Source of the DNA: Aristolochia californica
Lineage: Eukaryota; Streptophyta; Magnoliopsida; Piperales; Aristolochiaceae
Direction of reading: 5' to 3'
Assembly (NCBI GenBank): GCA_029961685.1
Contig: JARWKL010000010.1
Location: 7,957,931-8,021,930, forward strand
DNA: 64,000 bases
The notes under the pieces: model-generated
Database searches by the model: none
What the model was told of the DNA's origin: nothing
What the model saw: only the letters and a program-made list of their open reading frames with translations
Translations under genes and position numbers: made by a program
Part shown: positions 10,820 to 21,848 of the stretch, piece after piece
Position numbering within the stretch: position 1 is the first letter of the stretch
Layout of the letters: each line of letters opens with the position of its first letter

Positions 10820-10832
10820 TGGTATCAGAGTT
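10820..10832 (+). other. Cop-B primer-binding site
   Basis: TGGTATCAGAGTT directly after the LTR, initiator-Met type. Confidence 0.85.
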
Positions 10833-10908
10833 TTTGATCTGATTTCTTCTCTCTGCCACCACTGCTAACCATTGACACCTGAGCCTCGGCCTCCCAACAT
10901 TGAGCTCA

Positions 10909-11245
10909 TGTTACGCACCTAGCCAATACTACCCAAAAGACCGGCTTGTTAGGAGCGGAAGGCATAGGTACTTAACCCTAGGACCATAACAGTACACCCC
11001 ACCCTCCTGAGCTGACAACCACGACGGAAATAACACAGCTACGCTCGCAGGTGGAGGGATCCCACAATCCCTACCGATGTCACGCCAGGGGCGTGCGGTC
11101 CACCTGTGTCATGTAATCACGGGGATTCGAAGTCGGGATGTAGCGCCTGCTTTGATACCAAATGTTAAGCACCTAGCCAATACTACCCAAAAGACCGGCC
11201 TGTTAGGAGCAGAAGGCATAGGTACTTAACCCCAAGACCATAACA
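10909..11245 (-). mobile_element. TRIM-1, miniature LTR retrotransposon
   Basis: 337 bp in total. Terminal direct repeats are 10909-10991 (83 bp) and 11164-11245 (82 bp), TG...CA on both strands, flanked by a perfect GCTCA duplication (10904-10908, 11246-11250). On the minus strand the primer site TTGGTATCAAAGC follows the 5' repeat and a purine tract (AGGAGGGTGGGGTG) precedes the 3' repeat. It has no coding capacity, so it must use enzymes of other elements. A tRNA B-box-like GACTTCGAATCCCC lies at 11121-11134 (minus). Confidence 0.95.
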
Positions 11246-11917
11246 GCTCAGCCTCTGGTCCCTCTTTGCAGAGCACCACAACGTTCTACAGTTCCTATTC
11301 ATACGACAGTCTTGCACCGAGTCCTATCGTGTCACTGCTCCACAACAGAGTCCCGAAACTCTGCGCTCTCAAAGTTTCGTTAGAGCCCATTGACGGTTCT
11401 ACGACGTGCAGTCTCTCCAACCAGTCAATGGATCTCTTACCTTCATCAACTGATCCCATCGCCCACCAAAAATTGGCAATTGACAGTCATCGCCCTGGCT
11501 AAGAGACCAGCCACACGCCGTCGCTAAGTGACCAGCCGCAGGACATCACCGCTCTCAGCCGCACGCCATCACCACTCGCCATCACAAGCCATCGCTAAGT
11601 GAACAACTCCTACTATGCCAGAACTGGCAGCTCCACGCCACCTCACGCCGTCGCCACTTGCCATCACCGCTCACTATAGGACATCGTCACCGCATGCCCC
11701 CACATGCCATCGCTGCAAGCTGCCGCGGTATTCCTTCTCCTTCATATGATTTTTTTTCTTCCCAAGACCTTCAGTTTAATCCGAGGACTGTTTAATTTTG
11801 GGAAGAAGAAGCAGAGCTCACACATGTGATCTTCACACGTGCGACTCTCACACGAGTGCTTTTCACACGTGGAAAAAATTAAAAATTAAAAATTAAAAAT
11901 AAACTAGCTCTACTCAT
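11246..11917 (+). other. Cop-B leader
   Basis: C-rich, with repeated 'gccatcgc/gccatcacc' phrases (11500-11730) and then AT-rich 'aaaattaaaaatt' repeats at 11876-11905. No protein family recognised. It precedes the gag start. Confidence 0.6.
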
Positions 11918-12673
11918 GGTTTTTGAAGATTCTCGTACTGCTCATGACCCACCCACACTACTGTTGGTACTCCACATCCACAACTCGGTCAAACTCACCT
12001 CTACAAATTATTCTACTGGAAAGGTCAAATAGAGGCTATTCTGTTTGGTTATGATCTCCTCAAGTTTGTTGATATTTCTTATTCTTTGCCTTTTGCCACA
12101 AAGATGATCAATAATCATGTCGTTCCGAATCCTGAACACACAACGTGGCTTCTTCAAGATAAGCTCATTTTTGGTGCTCTTATTGGTACTCTCATGCCAT
12201 CTATTATTCCACTTACCACTCACTCCAACACCTCTCATGAAGCCTGGACTATTTTTGCCAATACATATGCTCGGTCCCCACGTGGTCACATCAAACAGTT
12301 CAAGGAGTAACTCAAATATACCACTAAGGGATCTCAATTGATTTCCGAGTATATGCAGTATATTAAAATGCGAGCTAATGAACTTGCGGCCCTAGGAAAA
12401 CACATGGATCAAGAGGATCTCACTGAGACAATTCTAGATGGGCTCAATGATGAGTACAAACTACTTATTGATAATATCAATGGTTGTGACACGCCCATAT
12501 CATTTAATGAGCTTCATGAAAAAATCATCAACAAAGAAGTCTCGCTACATGTTCAACAAACTCACTCCTCTCCATTTCCATCTTCTGCAAATCCTTCCAG
12601 TGCTTGGTCCAATTCTAGTAAGACTGGTAATCTCCACAATATAATCACTTTGGATGGTCATTCTCAACCTTGA
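11918..12673 (+). pseudogene. Cop-B gag
   Basis: Copia Gag. After a frame break it reads QIEAILFGYDLLKFVD, WLLQDKLIFGALIGTLMPSI, AWTIFANTYARSPRGHIKQFKE then a stop, and in the next open stretch (12338-12673) ISEYMQYIKMRANELAALGKHMDQEDLTETILDGLNDEYK. These are the UBN2/retrotransposon-gag blocks of copia elements. The stop at 12308-12310 and the frameshift near 12010 inactivate it. No clear CCHC knuckle is left. Confidence 0.9.
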
Positions 12674-13279
12674 CCTTCTCTTGGCCACTGCCAGTTGTGC
12701 CGGGAAAAAGAACACAACATTCCACAGTGTCATTTCTTTCGCTAGATGCAACAGTCTTTGTTGCCTCCCCATGCTCCTTGCGCCACCTCTCATTGGCAAC
12801 CTTGTCCTGTGACATCATGACAACCACATGCTCATCTTGCAACCACCACCACCCCTACTAGTTTTCCTTGGCTTCTAGATAGTGGAGCATCGCACCATGT
12901 CACCACCGACTTGAGTAATCTCTCTCTTCATACTCCTTATGACGGTACTAATGACATTATGATTGGTGATGGGATGGGTCTTCCTATTACTCACACTAGT
13001 TACAAATCTCTCTCTACACCCTCTTGTTCATTTTTATTAAATGATGTTCTTTGTGTTCCCACCATGCAAAAGAATCTTATTTCTATTTCTCAATTTTTCC
13101 AAACTAATCATTCTTCCATTGAATTCTTACCCACTTCTTTGCTTGTTAAGGATCTTCGTACGGGGGTAACACTTTTGCAGGGTCGAACTAAGGATGGTGT
13201 GTACGAATGGCCATCGTCCCAAATCCCGTCTCCACCAATAATTGCTTTCTCTAGTGTCAAGATCACTTCGTCTGCATGA
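12674..13279 (+). pseudogene. Cop-B protease and pre-integrase region
   Basis: The protease active site reads WLLDSGASHHVTTD (about 12868-12909), with the catalytic Asp intact. It continues as MIGDGMGLPITHTS, LLNDVLCVPTMQKNLISISQF and the GAG-pre-integrase domain. It ends at a stop at 13277-13279; the next frame begins by overlapping it. The region upstream (12680-12860) contains stops. Confidence 0.9.
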
Positions 13280-14060
13280 CATCATCGTCTAAGATCCTAC
13301 GACATATTGCGTCCACTTTTCAGTTAGACTTGTCAAACCCTCTAGATTTTACTTTTAATTGCAATTCTTGTCAATGCAATAAGAGTCACAAATTACCTTT
13401 TTCGACTTCACAATTGTCTCCCCCCCTTGATATTATCTTCTCGGATGTTTGGACCTCTCCAATTTATTCTATTGATAATTTCAAGTACTATGTCCTTTTT
13501 GTCGATCATTTTACAAAGTATATATGGTTTTACCCTCTCAAAAAAAAATCACACGTACTTGATACCTTTATCCGATTTAAATCTATAGTTAAAAATTTCT
13601 TTGGTAAACGGATTAAGACACTCTATTCTGATAATGGGGGAGAATACAAAGCGTTGTCTTCTTTTCATGCAACCAATGGTATCTCTCATCTTACGTCTCC
13701 TCCTTATACACCTGAACAGAATGGGTATTCTGAGCGATGACATCGTCGCATTGTAGAAACAGGTTTGTCTCTTCTTTGGCATGCCTCTATACCTCTCTCT
13801 TACTGATCATATGCCTTCTCCACTGTTGTCTATCTCATCAACTAGCTTCCAACACCCACACTAAGTCTTCTTTCACCATATGCCAAACTTTTTGGCCATC
13901 CTCCTAACAATTCTACATGACACAGTTTTGGTTGTCTTTGTTATCCATGGCTCCACCCATACTCCTCTCACAAACTCACTCGTTCCTCTCCATGTGTTTT
14001 TCTAGGGTATTCTACTACTCAATATGCCTATCTATGTCTTAATCCTACTACATCTCACAT
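13276..14060 (+). pseudogene. Cop-B integrase
   Basis: The Zn-finger end CNSCQCNKSHKLPF is followed by the core: IIFSDVWTSP (first Asp), YVLFVDHFTKYIWFYPLKKK, LYSDNGGEYKAL (second Asp) and YTPEQNGYSER (Glu). A stop follows directly at 13738-13740 and the distal core (HRRIVETGLSLLWHASIPLSY) contains more stops. The DDE residues remain, but the protein cannot be made whole. Confidence 0.9.
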
Positions 14061-14469
14061 TTATGTGTTATTTCATGTTAAATTCATTGAGTCTATCTTC
14101 CCCTTCACTTCCCTTCAGTCTCATCTTGATCACCCCTCATCGGACACACTCTCCCACTGGTGTTCCTCTGTGTCATTCCTCCCGACTACTGGCATACCAT
14201 CTGCAACTTCAATCGCTGCGCCCCTAGCCAGCCCCATTCCCGATCCCCCTCCTCACCCCTTTCCATCACCACTCCCCACTCCAAACCACATTCCCACCTC
14301 ATTTTACCCACACCCATCATCCTAATCTACTTCCTCACCTCCCCGTGTTATTGTCACCAGATCCAAAAACAACATTTACAAACCCATCCAATAACCAAAC
14401 CTCACAGCCCAAGTTCCTGCATCTACCAACCATGAACCCACAACTGTCACTCAAGCTCTCACCAATCCC
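14061..14469 (+). other. Cop-B integrase-RT linker
   Basis: Ser/Pro/His-rich low-complexity coding remnant (several overlapping short frames at 14024-14435), as usual between integrase and RT of copia elements. Not a separate gene. Confidence 0.6.
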
Positions 14470-15154
14470 AAATGGCATTGTGTCAGGCTAAGTCTAACGA
14501 GTATGATGCTCTTGTTCGGAATGGAACATGGGAACTTGTTCCCTCGGATCCCTTGCAGAATCTAGTTGGTTGCAAATAGATTTTTTGTTCTAAATATCTT
14601 TCTGATGGCTCCATTGACAAGTACAAGGCTTGTTTAGTTTCCAAAGGGTTTCACCAGTGCCCTGGAGTTGATTATAATGAAACATTTAGTCCTATTGTCA
14701 AGCCTACCACTATTTGCATTGTTCTTAGCCTTGCAGTAAGTCGTGGCTGGTCGCTTCGCCAACTTGATGTCAATAATGCGTTTCTCCAAGGCACTCTATC
14801 TGAAGATGTATTTATGACAACAACCATCGGGTTTCATTGACCATGATAATCCGAATCATGTATGAAAACTTCGCAAGGCTCTCTACGGTCTTAAGTAAGC
14901 ACCTCGTGCTTGGTATCATGAGTTGCGCCAGCTTCTCATTATCTCGGGCTTCACCAACTCTCATGCAGACTTGTCTCTATTTATCTCACACACAGGTTCA
15001 ATTGTGTTGTATATTCTGGTCTATGTTGATGACATTATTATTACAGGAAACAATGATCAAGTTATGGCGACATTCATCCACTTACTTGCTCAAAGATTCT
15101 CACTCAAGGATCTTGGTCCCTTGGCTTATTTTCTCGGTATTGAAGTTGTTCCTT
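14470..15154 (+). pseudogene. Cop-B reverse transcriptase
   Basis: Copia RT blocks in several frames: a GTWELVPSD-like start near 14525, the KGFHQ-like block near 14645, LRKALYGLK followed by a stop near 14890, then an open stretch 14923-15154 with LVYVDDIIITGNNDQ. The YVDD active site is intact. It ends LGPLAYFLGIEVVP where Gyp-2 is inserted. RNase H resumes at 20289. Confidence 0.9.
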
Positions 15155-15540
15155 TGTTAAGCTCCCTTGCCATGGATCGAGTCACCCGACAATCTCCTCT
15201 TGGTTCCAGATTGGAATTTGTCCTTGAGGGAGGCTTGGAATTTTTTAAACGCCCTATGGCTGAGAAGAATCAAGCTTTCAAAGGAAGCTTGCACCTTGGA
15301 CCTCTTTGAGCGGGAGAATCCGATCTTTGAATTAAACTAATGATCAATGCTTGATTTCATTGAAGCTGACGCCCCCCTTATATGAGAAGACTAGGGTTCG
15401 AGTACAAAGCAAAGGCCAATAACAAGGGCCTTGAAAAGAAAAGAAATTACATCTAAACCAACCAAGTGTTTAAACTAGAAAATTAAATGATTTACCCACG
15501 GCTTCTACTAATTACTCAACTGGCTATGGAGTCCATAACA
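15155..15540 (-). repeat. Gyp-2 3' LTR
   Basis: 386 bp, minus-strand TGTTATGGACTCC...GAGCTTAACA. The 5' copy is 30 bp shorter, mainly lacking part of the stretch near 15245-15280. Confidence 0.9.
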
Positions 15541-15559
15541 TCACCCCCCCCCCCTGGAG

Positions 15560-16867
15560 AAAGAGCTTGTCCTCAGGCTCAAACGTGGGATAGACAGCAC
15601 GGAAGGCTTCCAATGGTTCCCATGAGGCTTCAGCAAGGTCGGTCTCTGCCCACTAGACTAAAATCTCCCACAAACCGTGTACACGTCACACTTGCAAAAC
15701 CAAAGCTGGAGTTGGCAGCACATGACCATCCTCTAATGGTGGCAAGGGGGTATGAAACATAGGTGAGTCACCCTTGAAGGGCTTCAAAAGGGAGACATGG
15801 AAAACATCATGAATTTTTGCATTCAGGGGAAGTTACAGCCTGTAAACTACGGTGCCAACACGATCCACTATCTGAAATGGACCATAGAATTTCAGGGATA
15901 GTTTATGACGCTTGGAAGCTGTAAGAGAAAGCTGGCGGTGGGGTTGAAGACGAAGCCAGACATAGTCCCCAGGTGCACAAGAGAGGTCCTGATGGCCCTT
16001 ATCATATTTTTGCTTCATCTGAGACTATGCTTGCTGCAAATTAGCTTTGACCAGGTCAAGCATACGATCACGTTTGCACAAAGCCTGATCGAGAGCTGCC
16101 ACATGAGAAGACCAAGCCACATAAGATAAGAGGCGGGGAGGGTCACGACCATAGACCCTATTGAAAGGTGTATCTCGGAGGGCTGTGTCGAAAGAGGTAT
16201 TGTAACAAAATTCTGCCCATGCTAGCCAACGAACCCAACTCTTCGAATGATCCCCAATGAGGCAACGCAAATACATCTCAATAGTACGATTGACCACTTC
16301 CGTTTGTCCATCAAGCTGAGGGTGGTAGGCTGAAGAGAAGTCCAATTTGGTGCCATGTAAATGGAAAAGCTCCTTCCAAAATGTACTAGTGAAAACCGCA
16401 TTGCAGTCACTTGTAATTGATTCAGGTAATCCATGGAGGTGAACAATCTGGTCCATAAAAATCTAAGCCACGTGGGTCACCATGTAAGGATGCGACAGAG
16501 GAAGGAAGTGACCATATTTTTAAAATTGATCCACCACAACCAAGATAATAGATTTGCCTGACGACTTAGGTATTCCATCAATAAAATCCATGGAAATACC
16601 CGCCCATACCTGAGAAGGGAGCTGGAGAGGCTGAATCAACCCTGCTAGACTTATGCTCTCGGTTTTGTTCCTTCGGTAGACCTGGCAAGTTGATACATAA
16701 TCAAACACCATGCATTTCATACCTAACCAGTAGAAGTCATGGGTAATCCTAAAGTAGGTCTTTTGCTGACCTTCATGAGTGTTGTCGTGATAGGTGGATA
16801 TGATGGTGTTAAACAATGCTGAGGTCGGCCATAAATAAATATGCTTCTTGTAGAGAATGAGGTGATC
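15560..16867 (-). pseudogene. Gyp-2 integrase
   Basis: The minus strand reads HDNTHEGQQKTYFRITHDFYWLGMK and CQVYRRNKTES (Zn finger with second Cys as Tyr), VWAGISMDFIDGIPKSS (first Asp), ITSDCNAVFTSTFW (the residue normally RDxxF is altered), HPQLDGQTEVVNRT (Glu), YGRDPPRLLSY and, in another frame, DYVWLRLQPHRQLSL...FYGPFQIVDRVG. The chromodomain part below 15830 is eroded. Stops lie at several points. Confidence 0.87.
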
Positions 16868-17422
16868 TTAGATGGTCCAATTGCTGTCCATAGGCTGTTG
16901 TTCAATTTTTACATATAGATCAGTGAGCTCCGGAGTTTGCTGAATTTCGTCTCGAAGGGAATCCAGCAAAAGGAACTTTGGTTGACTTATGGCATGGAGG
17001 TGTGGCTTGGACATCTCCCGGTGAGATAAGGCATCGGCCGCCTGGTTGAGGTGCCCTGGCTTGTATTCAACCGTAAAATCAAAGCCCAATAATTTACTAA
17101 GCCAATGCTACTGGGGTGAAGTTGTGATGCGTTGGTCCAATAAATATTTCAAACTGAAGTGGTATGTGCAAATAATGACATGTCTACCCCAAAGATAGAG
17201 CCGCCAATGCTGAATTGCGTTAGCTAGGCCGATAAGCTCTCATTCATAAGCAGCCAACTTGTGCTGGCTTGTGGGCAATTGCCTGCTGAAATACGCAATA
17301 GGATGACCCTTCTGTTGAAAGACCGCGCCAATGTCTCCTCTGGAAGCATCACATTCTACAACGAACTGCTCATCAAAATTTGGAAGTTGGAGCACAGGAG
17401 TTGTGGCTAAGGCATGCTTCAA
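16868..17422 (-). pseudogene. Gyp-2 RNase H
   Basis: PVLQLPNFDEQFVVECDASRGDIGAVFQQKGHPIAYFSRQLPTS (catalytic Asp in ECDAS) and MGFDFTVEYKPGHLNQAADALSHREM are clear. Between them the TDHSSLKYLL block is damaged (17090-17240). Confidence 0.88.
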
Positions 17423-18300
17423 CTGGGAAAAGGAAGAGGCTGCGTCTTCAGACCAAGTGAAGGAGTTTCACTTCAGCAAACTCGTGAGAGGAGCAGCCAG
17501 TTGGCCATAGTCTCAAATGAATTTCCTATAGCATCCAGAGAGGCCTAAGAAACCCCGTAAGATAATGATTGAATGAGGAGGAGGCCAGTCGATGACTGCC
17601 TGGATCTTGCTATTGTTTGCCTTCACCCCAGAGGTAGATATGACATGCCCAAGATAAGCCACCTCGGTGGTGCCAAATGAGCACTTGGATTGCTTGCGAG
17701 ATAGGTGATGGGACCACAGCAATTGGAAGACATAGCACAAATTAAGAATGTGGTCGTCCCACTTCTTACTGTAGATCAAAATGTCATAAAAGAAAACCAT
17801 AATGTACTTACATAAGAGAGGGAAAAATACCTCATTCATAAGGGCTTGAAATGTTGATAGGGCATTGGAAAGCCCAAATGGTATCACGAGAAAATCAAAG
17901 TGGTCATGATGTGTGCGGAAGGCAGTTTTCTCCACATCTGAAGGGTGTACCCGAATCTGGTGGTAACCAGATCTCAAATCCAGTTTAGTAAAGAAGTGTG
18001 CTCCATGTAACTCATCCAACAGTTCATCCACCACTGGAATAGGAAATTTATCCATGATGCTTTTGGCATTCAGCTCTCTTTAGTCCACACAAAAACGCTA
18101 GGTGTTGTCTTTTTTTCACCAATAAAACTAGAGAAGAGAAAGGGGACCGGCTAGGCTGAATAATTCCATTTTCCAACATTTGTTGACACTATCATTGAAT
18201 TTCATCTTTTTTTAAATGGGGGTAGTGGTATGGACACACCACTATTGGCTCAGTGCCCAATTTTAAGGAAAACTGGTGGTCACAAGCTCTGCTAGGTGGG
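17423..18300 (-). pseudogene. Gyp-2 reverse transcriptase
   Basis: 180-codon open part at 18055-17513: [77 protein letters not shown], then IMVFFYDILIYSK. As in Gyp-1, the first active-site Asp is Tyr. It ends LRGFLGLSGCYRKFI. The start of RT above 18060 is frame-broken. Confidence 0.9.
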
Positions 18301-18429
18301 AGATTTGTTGGTGCCTGAAATAAATCTGTAAATTATGTTATGACTGACTGCAAAGGACTGTGGGTGGAGCCAAGAACTTGTAAATGCTTTAGAGTTCAAG
18401 TGGATGGTGCAAGAGTCCCATGAAGGGTA

Positions 18430-18884
18430 ATTGGTTGTTTTTCAGACGTAAAGCTCATAGTGAAGGACTTGAAATCCCATAAAATTGGACCCAACAGCTA
18501 CAGCCATTTAATACCCAACACCAAGTCAAATCCGGCTGGTGGAATGGCGAGAAAATCTGCCACGAATGTGTGTCCTTCAATAACAAAGGGTACTGTTGTT
18601 CAAACTCCAGTACTAAAAATATTTTCACCATTGGCTACCGAAACTGAAGTCACAGAGTTCTACTAAATATGCAAGCCCAGTTGTTGTGCCGCTGCATGGC
18701 TAATGAAGTTGTGGGTGCTGCTCGAATCAACTAAGGCCAGCAATGTGAGGTGTTGTAGGACAGCGCGAACCTGCATTGTGTTGGTACTGTGCAACCCCGT
18801 CATAGCATGTAGGGAAATGGCTGGTTCTTCCTTTTTGGGCTCTTCCGCTGCCTCAAGTGGTGGGGTATCCTCTGAATCATCCAC
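18430..18884 (-). pseudogene. Gyp-2 aspartic protease
   Basis: ISLHAMTGLHSTNTMQVRAVLQHLTLLALVDSSSTHNFISHAAAQQLG. The active site reads DSS instead of DSG. A stop at 18663-18665 separates the distal half (SVTSVSVANGENIF and the DLVLGIKWL-like region). Confidence 0.85.
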
Positions 18885-18886
18885 CT

Positions 18887-19954
18887 CTAACCAAAATAGA
18901 CATTTGCATTGGTGCCAGGTAGGTATTGCTCATCACAATTGTAACAGAACCCCTTGGCCCTCTGTTGCTCCATCTCTATTCGTGATAGGCAGTGAATGAA
19001 TTGAACGGGTGGTGTTAATTTGTGTGCCTCCGATGTTTGAGAGCTGTTTGGGCCTTGGCGCAGAGGGGAGGTAGTGGTGTTTGGTGCACCAGTGGCCACA
19101 CAGCCTTGCAATGGGGTCCTACGCCCCCAAAGACTCTTTCAAGAACCTCTACTTGGGGTCAAGGGTACGGGGTGGAATCATAGCATGAGCTAAGTCCGGT
19201 AGGACATATAATTCAACTTCCAGGTGAAGTGCTTCCACTAGGCCAGCAGTAAATAAATGAACATACAGAGTAGGACGCACATACCTCCTGGCTCGTGCCA
19301 GCCGTTCTTGAAATTGTTTATGATAGGCTTCAATGGAACCGGTTTGTTTTAGGTTCGCCAAATCCCCCAAAGGGTTACTTCGGGCTGGGGGCCCGAACCT
19401 CAACACGCAATAGTTCTTAAAAATTTTCCAATTGTGGATGTGGTGTTCCGAGTCAAACTGATGGTACCATAGTTGCGCGTTGTCGAACATGTGGAAGGCA
19501 GCAAAAGGAACCCAGTCATCTGCTTGGATTCTTTGATTCCAAAAAAATTGTTCACTTCGATGTAACCATATTAAAGGGTCGGAGGATCCATTATAAGTGA
19601 GGAAATCGAGCTTGGGGTACTTGGGAACGGTGGAGTGGCTTGGGCCATGGACACCCCTTGGGTTATGATGTGTTGGACGCGTAGGAGGCAAAGTAGATGC
19701 ATGGGGTGGGGGTTGTTGGTCGGATGGCTTGTTGGAACTACCCGGAAGAGCAGAATCCCTAGCAAGCAACTCTCCAAGTCAAAGATTGATTTGTAGAACA
19801 GTCTCCCAAAGCTCCATAACTTCAGTGCGGATTGCGACGATTTGGGTTTGTCCTTCAATCTGAACTTCCTCCAGATAAAGCGCCAATCATTTGGAGAAGA
19901 AGAATTGCCAATGGTGGTCTTATCTGATACAATGTTTTTAAGCTCCCTTGCCAT
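18887..19954 (-). pseudogene. Gyp-2 gag
   Basis: The LTR-derived N-terminus is followed by a 206-codon open stretch (19769-19149) with VPKYPKLDFLTYNGSSDPLIWLHRSEQFFWNQ, WYHQFDSEHHIHNWKIFKNYCVLRFGPPARSNPLGDLANLKQTGSIEAYHKQFQERLARARRYV. The Zn knuckle near 18950 reads CYNCDEQYLPGT, then loses the His/Cys by a frame slip (canonical GHxC). Confidence 0.88.
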
Positions 19955-20288
19955 GGATCGAGTAACCTAACGATCTCCTCTTGGTTCCAGATTGGAATTT
20001 ATCCTTGAGGGAGGCTTGGAATTTTTTGAATGAAGCTTGCACCTTGGACCTCTTTGAGAGAGAAAATCCGATCTCTGAATTAATCTAATGATCAATGCTT
20101 GATTTCTTTGAAGCTGATGTCCTCCTTATATGAGAAGGCTAGGGTTCGAGTACAAAGCAAAGGCCAATAACAAGGGCCCTTAAAAGAAAGGAAATTACAT
20201 CTAAACCAACCATGTGTTTAAACCAGAAAATTAAATGATTTACCCACAACTTCTACTAATTACTCGACTGGCTATGGAGTCCATAACA
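19933..20288 (-). repeat. Gyp-2 5' LTR
   Basis: 356 bp. Its minus-strand end encodes VTRSMAREL and continues through the degenerate primer site as KNIVSDKTTIGNSSSP into gag. Confidence 0.9.
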
Positions 20289-20293
20289 TCCTC

Positions 20294-20898
20294 ACTCTCA
20301 AGGCCTTCTTCTTTCTCAACGCCGGTATATTTGTGATCTCCTAGCTCGCACACGCATGGCCAATGCAAAGCCTATCACTACACCCCCGTGCCACATCATC
20401 TACACTCACACTTCAGTCTGGCACGACACTCTCTAATGCATTTGAAAATCGAACGGTTGTTGGAAGTCTGCAATATTTGTCTCTCACTTGCCTTGACATT
20501 GCTTACGTGGTAAATAAGTTATCCCAGTTTATGCATTGCCCACTACTGATCATTGGGATGCTATTGAGCATTTGTTACGATATCTCTCTGGGACTCTGGA
20601 TCATGGTATCGTCTTACATCGACAATCTTCTTTGTCAATTCATGCGTTCTCTGATGCAGATTGAGCAGGTAACAAAGATGATTTCACTTCAACCGATGCT
20701 TATATTGTTTACTTCGATCATAATCCTATCTCTTGGAGTTCTAAGAAGCAATGGACTATGGCTTGATCCTCTACCGAGGTGAAATATCGATTTGTTGCAT
20801 CCATTGTGGCTGAGATTCGTTGGATTTGCTCTCTTCTCACTGACCTTGGTGTTTTTCTTCCACAACAACCGGTCCTTTATTGTGACAACATAGGTGCT
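20294..20898 (+). pseudogene. Cop-B RNase H, truncated
   Basis: Resumes after Gyp-2. It contains NRTVVGSLQYLSLTCLDIAYVVNKLSQFMH, SWSSKKQW-like blocks and VASIVAEIRWICSLLTDLGVFLPQQPVLYCDNIGAI. The ORF then stops matching RNase H and passes directly into LTR sequence, so the last roughly 60 residues and the polypurine tract are missing. Confidence 0.88.
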
Positions 20899-21069
20899 AT
20901 CAAAATGATCAGGATAAGAGAAATTGAGATTGTCTCAACTTCTAACTCCACAGTCATGTACACTTGTAACTCTACATTCATGTAAATCCTTTTATCATTT
21001 TGTAACTATAAATACATGTACCAATGAAAGTAATACTATCGGGAAATTTTTCTTTTATCTAATTCTATA
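20899..21069 (+). repeat. Cop-B 3' LTR, missing its first bases
   Basis: Matches 10648-10819, starting at a shared ATCAA. The first 8 bases of the LTR (TGATAGAG) are absent. It ends TCTAATTCTATA like the 5' copy. Confidence 0.85.
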
Positions 21070-21425
21070 TCATGATCCCTAGAGGTTGGCTCCATTTGAT
21101 CGGTTCTCATCGCTATCTCCAACTAATTCCCAGAATGTTATTATTCCTAACCAACGTTTAGCATATTTATTTGGAATTTCACTAGTTGGCATCTGGTGTT
21201 TCATTCCAAAAATAGGTTTAGTAATTGACCAGCTCACCAGATATTCAACAAGTCATACCTTAAGTCATATTCATCAACTCACAAATCTTGGTTTCGATCT
21301 AAATGTTGCAATCTGTTTAGAAAGATAAACTACCTATTCTAGCTTACCACCGGCTACCTATTCTGGAAGTCTTCCAAGAAGATCTTATTTGATAATCATA
21401 TTAATCCATTTAGCTGGTTGGCATA
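21070..21425 (+). other. Cop-A internal sequence, unassigned
   Basis: An 80-codon open frame (21086-21328) without a recognised motif. The stretch is interrupted at 21425 by NA-LTR and continues at 23346. Probably degraded Cop-A body. Confidence 0.4.
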
Positions 21426-21825
21426 TGTTATGCACACAATAACATTATTATTTTAGTGTTTTCTTTAATTTACTTTATTTTATTTCAGTTTTAGGTCATA
21501 GGGGTATTTTTGGAATATTTTATTTATAGGGGTATTTTTGGAATATTTTATTGTAAACCCTAACCGGGTGAACCCTATTTTAAGGGGTAAGACTAATGAG
21601 AAATACAGGATTGAAGTATTAAAAATTAGGTTAAATTTAGTGTAAGAGGCTTAGAGTTCTCCTCAACGAGTTCTAGGGTATCAAGCTTCCCTTTGGCTTG
21701 ATCTTCGTTTTTTATCTTCCCCATATCTTCCTACTACCCCTATGGTAATGCTTGGAAGACCCGTAACCCGTGGCAGATTGCAGATCCTCCCAAAGAATCC
21801 ACGTGTCAGATCCGGGACCGTAACA
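21426..21825 (+). repeat. NA-LTR 5' LTR
   Basis: 400 bp. It contains two tandem copies of a 28-bp unit (TAGGGGTATTTTTGGAATAT...) at about 21507-21562 and a CTATTTTAAGG TATA-like box near 21574. Confidence 0.95.
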
Positions 21826-21848
21826 ACTGGTATCAGAGCAGGAACACA

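Larger units (their letters stand above)
15155..20288 (-). mobile_element. Gyp-2, chromovirus-type gypsy element nested in Cop-B
   Basis: 5134 bp on the minus strand. LTRs 15155-15540 (3') and 19933-20288 (5'). Target duplication TCCTT/TCCTC with one mismatch (15150-15154, 20289-20293). The primer site reads TTGTATCAGAT on the minus strand (one base lost from TTGGTATCAGA). The polypurine tract (minus AGGGGGGGGGGTGA) abuts 15541. Gene order is gag-PR-RT-RH-IN. Confidence 0.92.
10641..21069 (+). mobile_element. Cop-B, copia element nested in Cop-A
   Basis: Short LTRs: 5' 10641-10819 and a 3' copy starting about 20899. Primer site TGGTATCAGAGTT follows the 5' LTR. Gag, protease, integrase, RT (to 15154) and RNase H (from 20289) are all recognisable but broken. 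TRIM-1 sits in its leader and Gyp-2 in its RT-RNase H junction. Flanks CCGTG and TCATG do not form a clean duplication. Confidence 0.85.
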
